Shown here: positions 5,365 to 5,871 of the stretch, piece by piece
How the letters are laid out: each line of letters opens with the position of its first letter
Numbering within the stretch: position 1 is the stretch's first letter
Assembly (NCBI GenBank): GCA_002085355.1
Contig: NATN01000188.1
Span: 1-5,871 of the forward strand
Source: Candidatus Zhuqueibacterota bacterium 4484_87
GTDB taxonomy: Bacteria > Zhuqueibacterota > Zhuqueibacteria > Thermofontimicrobiales > Thermofontimicrobiaceae
DNA length: 5,871 nucleotides
Direction: 5' to 3'
Notes under the pieces: model-generated
Databases searched by the model: none
Told to the model about the DNA's origin: nothing
Seen by the model: the letters and a program-made list of their open reading frames with translations, nothing else
Translations under genes and position numbers: made by a program

Positions 5365-5371
5365 CCAGGGA

Positions 5372-5871
5372 TTAAAAGCCCAACAAATAGAAAACTAATC
5401 CAAAAATGACACCAAACACTAAATTAAATAATTTTATCAAAACAGAATCTTTTACAGAATAAGATAGTAAGGGAAGCATTCCATGTCCATCCTGCACAAT
5501 GGAACTTGCGAGCAAAATGGAAAAAGGAATTATTCCCTGACTAAACATCATCACAAAAATCAAATGAGGCCCTGATTCAGGTAAAAGCGCAATCAGTACG
5601 GCAATTATGCCAACCCACGCCTGATGCGTTTTGACAAAAGCTTCCAAATTCCAATATTTGAAACCAATCTCTACGATGAAAATAGCAAAAAATGACCATA
5701 AAAACACGCGCCACAAATGTTTCTTTACGATATGATTCCAAATGTGCTCACGCAAAAAGTGTTCAGGAACGCTCCCGACAATTATTGCGGCAATGGCAAT
5801 TAAACCGGTCATGGTTACTCTTTTCCAACCCCAGCTCTGAGGCCCAACCGCACCGCTGGTCAGAGCAATAA
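5372..5871 (-). CDS. Putative polytopic heavy-metal/manganese exporter (ArsP_2-like), C-terminal part
   Basis: An integral membrane protein whose frame stays open to the right window edge, so only the last 165 residues are visible. The Met at 5812 is internal: the 19 codons before it (including SGAVGPQSWGWKRVT) have no stop and read as a continuous part of the protein. About five hydrophobic segments follow: near the PEHFL motif, the FLWSFFAIFIVEIGF helix, the GIIAVLIALLPESGPHLIF helix, the IPFSILLASSIVQDGHGMLP helix and a final C-terminal helix. The polar PESGPH and QDGHG motifs inside helices, with acidic and His residues, are what I associate with the putative 10-TM heavy-metal exporter family (PF11449, sometimes called putative manganese transporter). 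The substrate is not proven. The DUF5320 gene begins 22 nt after the stop. Confidence 0.75.
   Translation of the reverse strand, partial: IALTSGAVGPQSWGWKRVTMTGLIAIAAIIVGSVPEHFLREHIWNHIVKKHLWRVFLWSFFAIFIVEIGFKYWNLEAFVKTHQAWVGIIAVLIALLPESGPHLIFVMMFSQGIIPFSILLASSIVQDGHGMLPLLSYSVKDSVLIKLFNLVFGVIFGLVFYLLGF

Overview
The window is a compact block of bacterial genes, all on the minus strand, so transcription runs from position 5871 towards 1. Base composition is moderately AT-rich. Several genes have clear Shine-Dalgarno sites, and the gene families (4Fe-4S ferredoxin, radical SAM enzyme, NifX-like proteins, old-yellow-enzyme reductase) point to an anaerobic or microaerophilic bacterium. I cannot fix the phylum from sequence alone. 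An uncultivated lineage related to Calditrichota/KSB1 or a deltaproteobacterial-type anaerobe would fit, but that is only an impression.

Layout in transcription order: (1) the C-terminal part of a polytopic putative heavy-metal exporter (5372-5871, its 5' end outside the window); (2) a DUF5320 Gly-rich/coiled-coil protein, 22 nt downstream; (3) a 162-nt spacer holding a striking imperfect inverted repeat that would fold as an RNA panhandle on the coding strand, a T6 run and a TATAAT box; (4) a radical SAM enzyme with a C-terminal winged helix; (5) a DUF59/MIP18-like protein whose start overlaps the radical SAM stop; (6) a zinc-ribbon plus 2x[4Fe-4S] ferredoxin with an RG-rich N-terminus; (7) a cation diffusion facilitator fused to a NifX-like domain, overlapping the ferredoxin stop by 8 nt; (8) a FmdB-type zinc ribbon; (9) a free-standing NifX-like protein; (10) a 246-nt spacer with a possible 24-residue Cys-rich peptide; (11) the N-terminal 250 residues of an OYE-family FMN oxidoreductase, running off the left edge.

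The genes from the exporter to the free NifX protein look like one functional unit for metal transport and metal-sulfur cluster handling. It has two transporters, two NifX-type cluster-binding domains (one free, one on a transporter), Fe-S and zinc-ribbon proteins, a DUF59 protein and a radical SAM enzyme, but no nitrogenase structural gene in view. The most unusual signals are the panhandle RNA-like element at 4849-4957, the transporter-NifX fusion and the tiny Cys-rich reading frame at 837-911. No tRNA, rRNA, CRISPR array or insertion sequence was recognised, and no gene-free stretch exceeds 300 bases.
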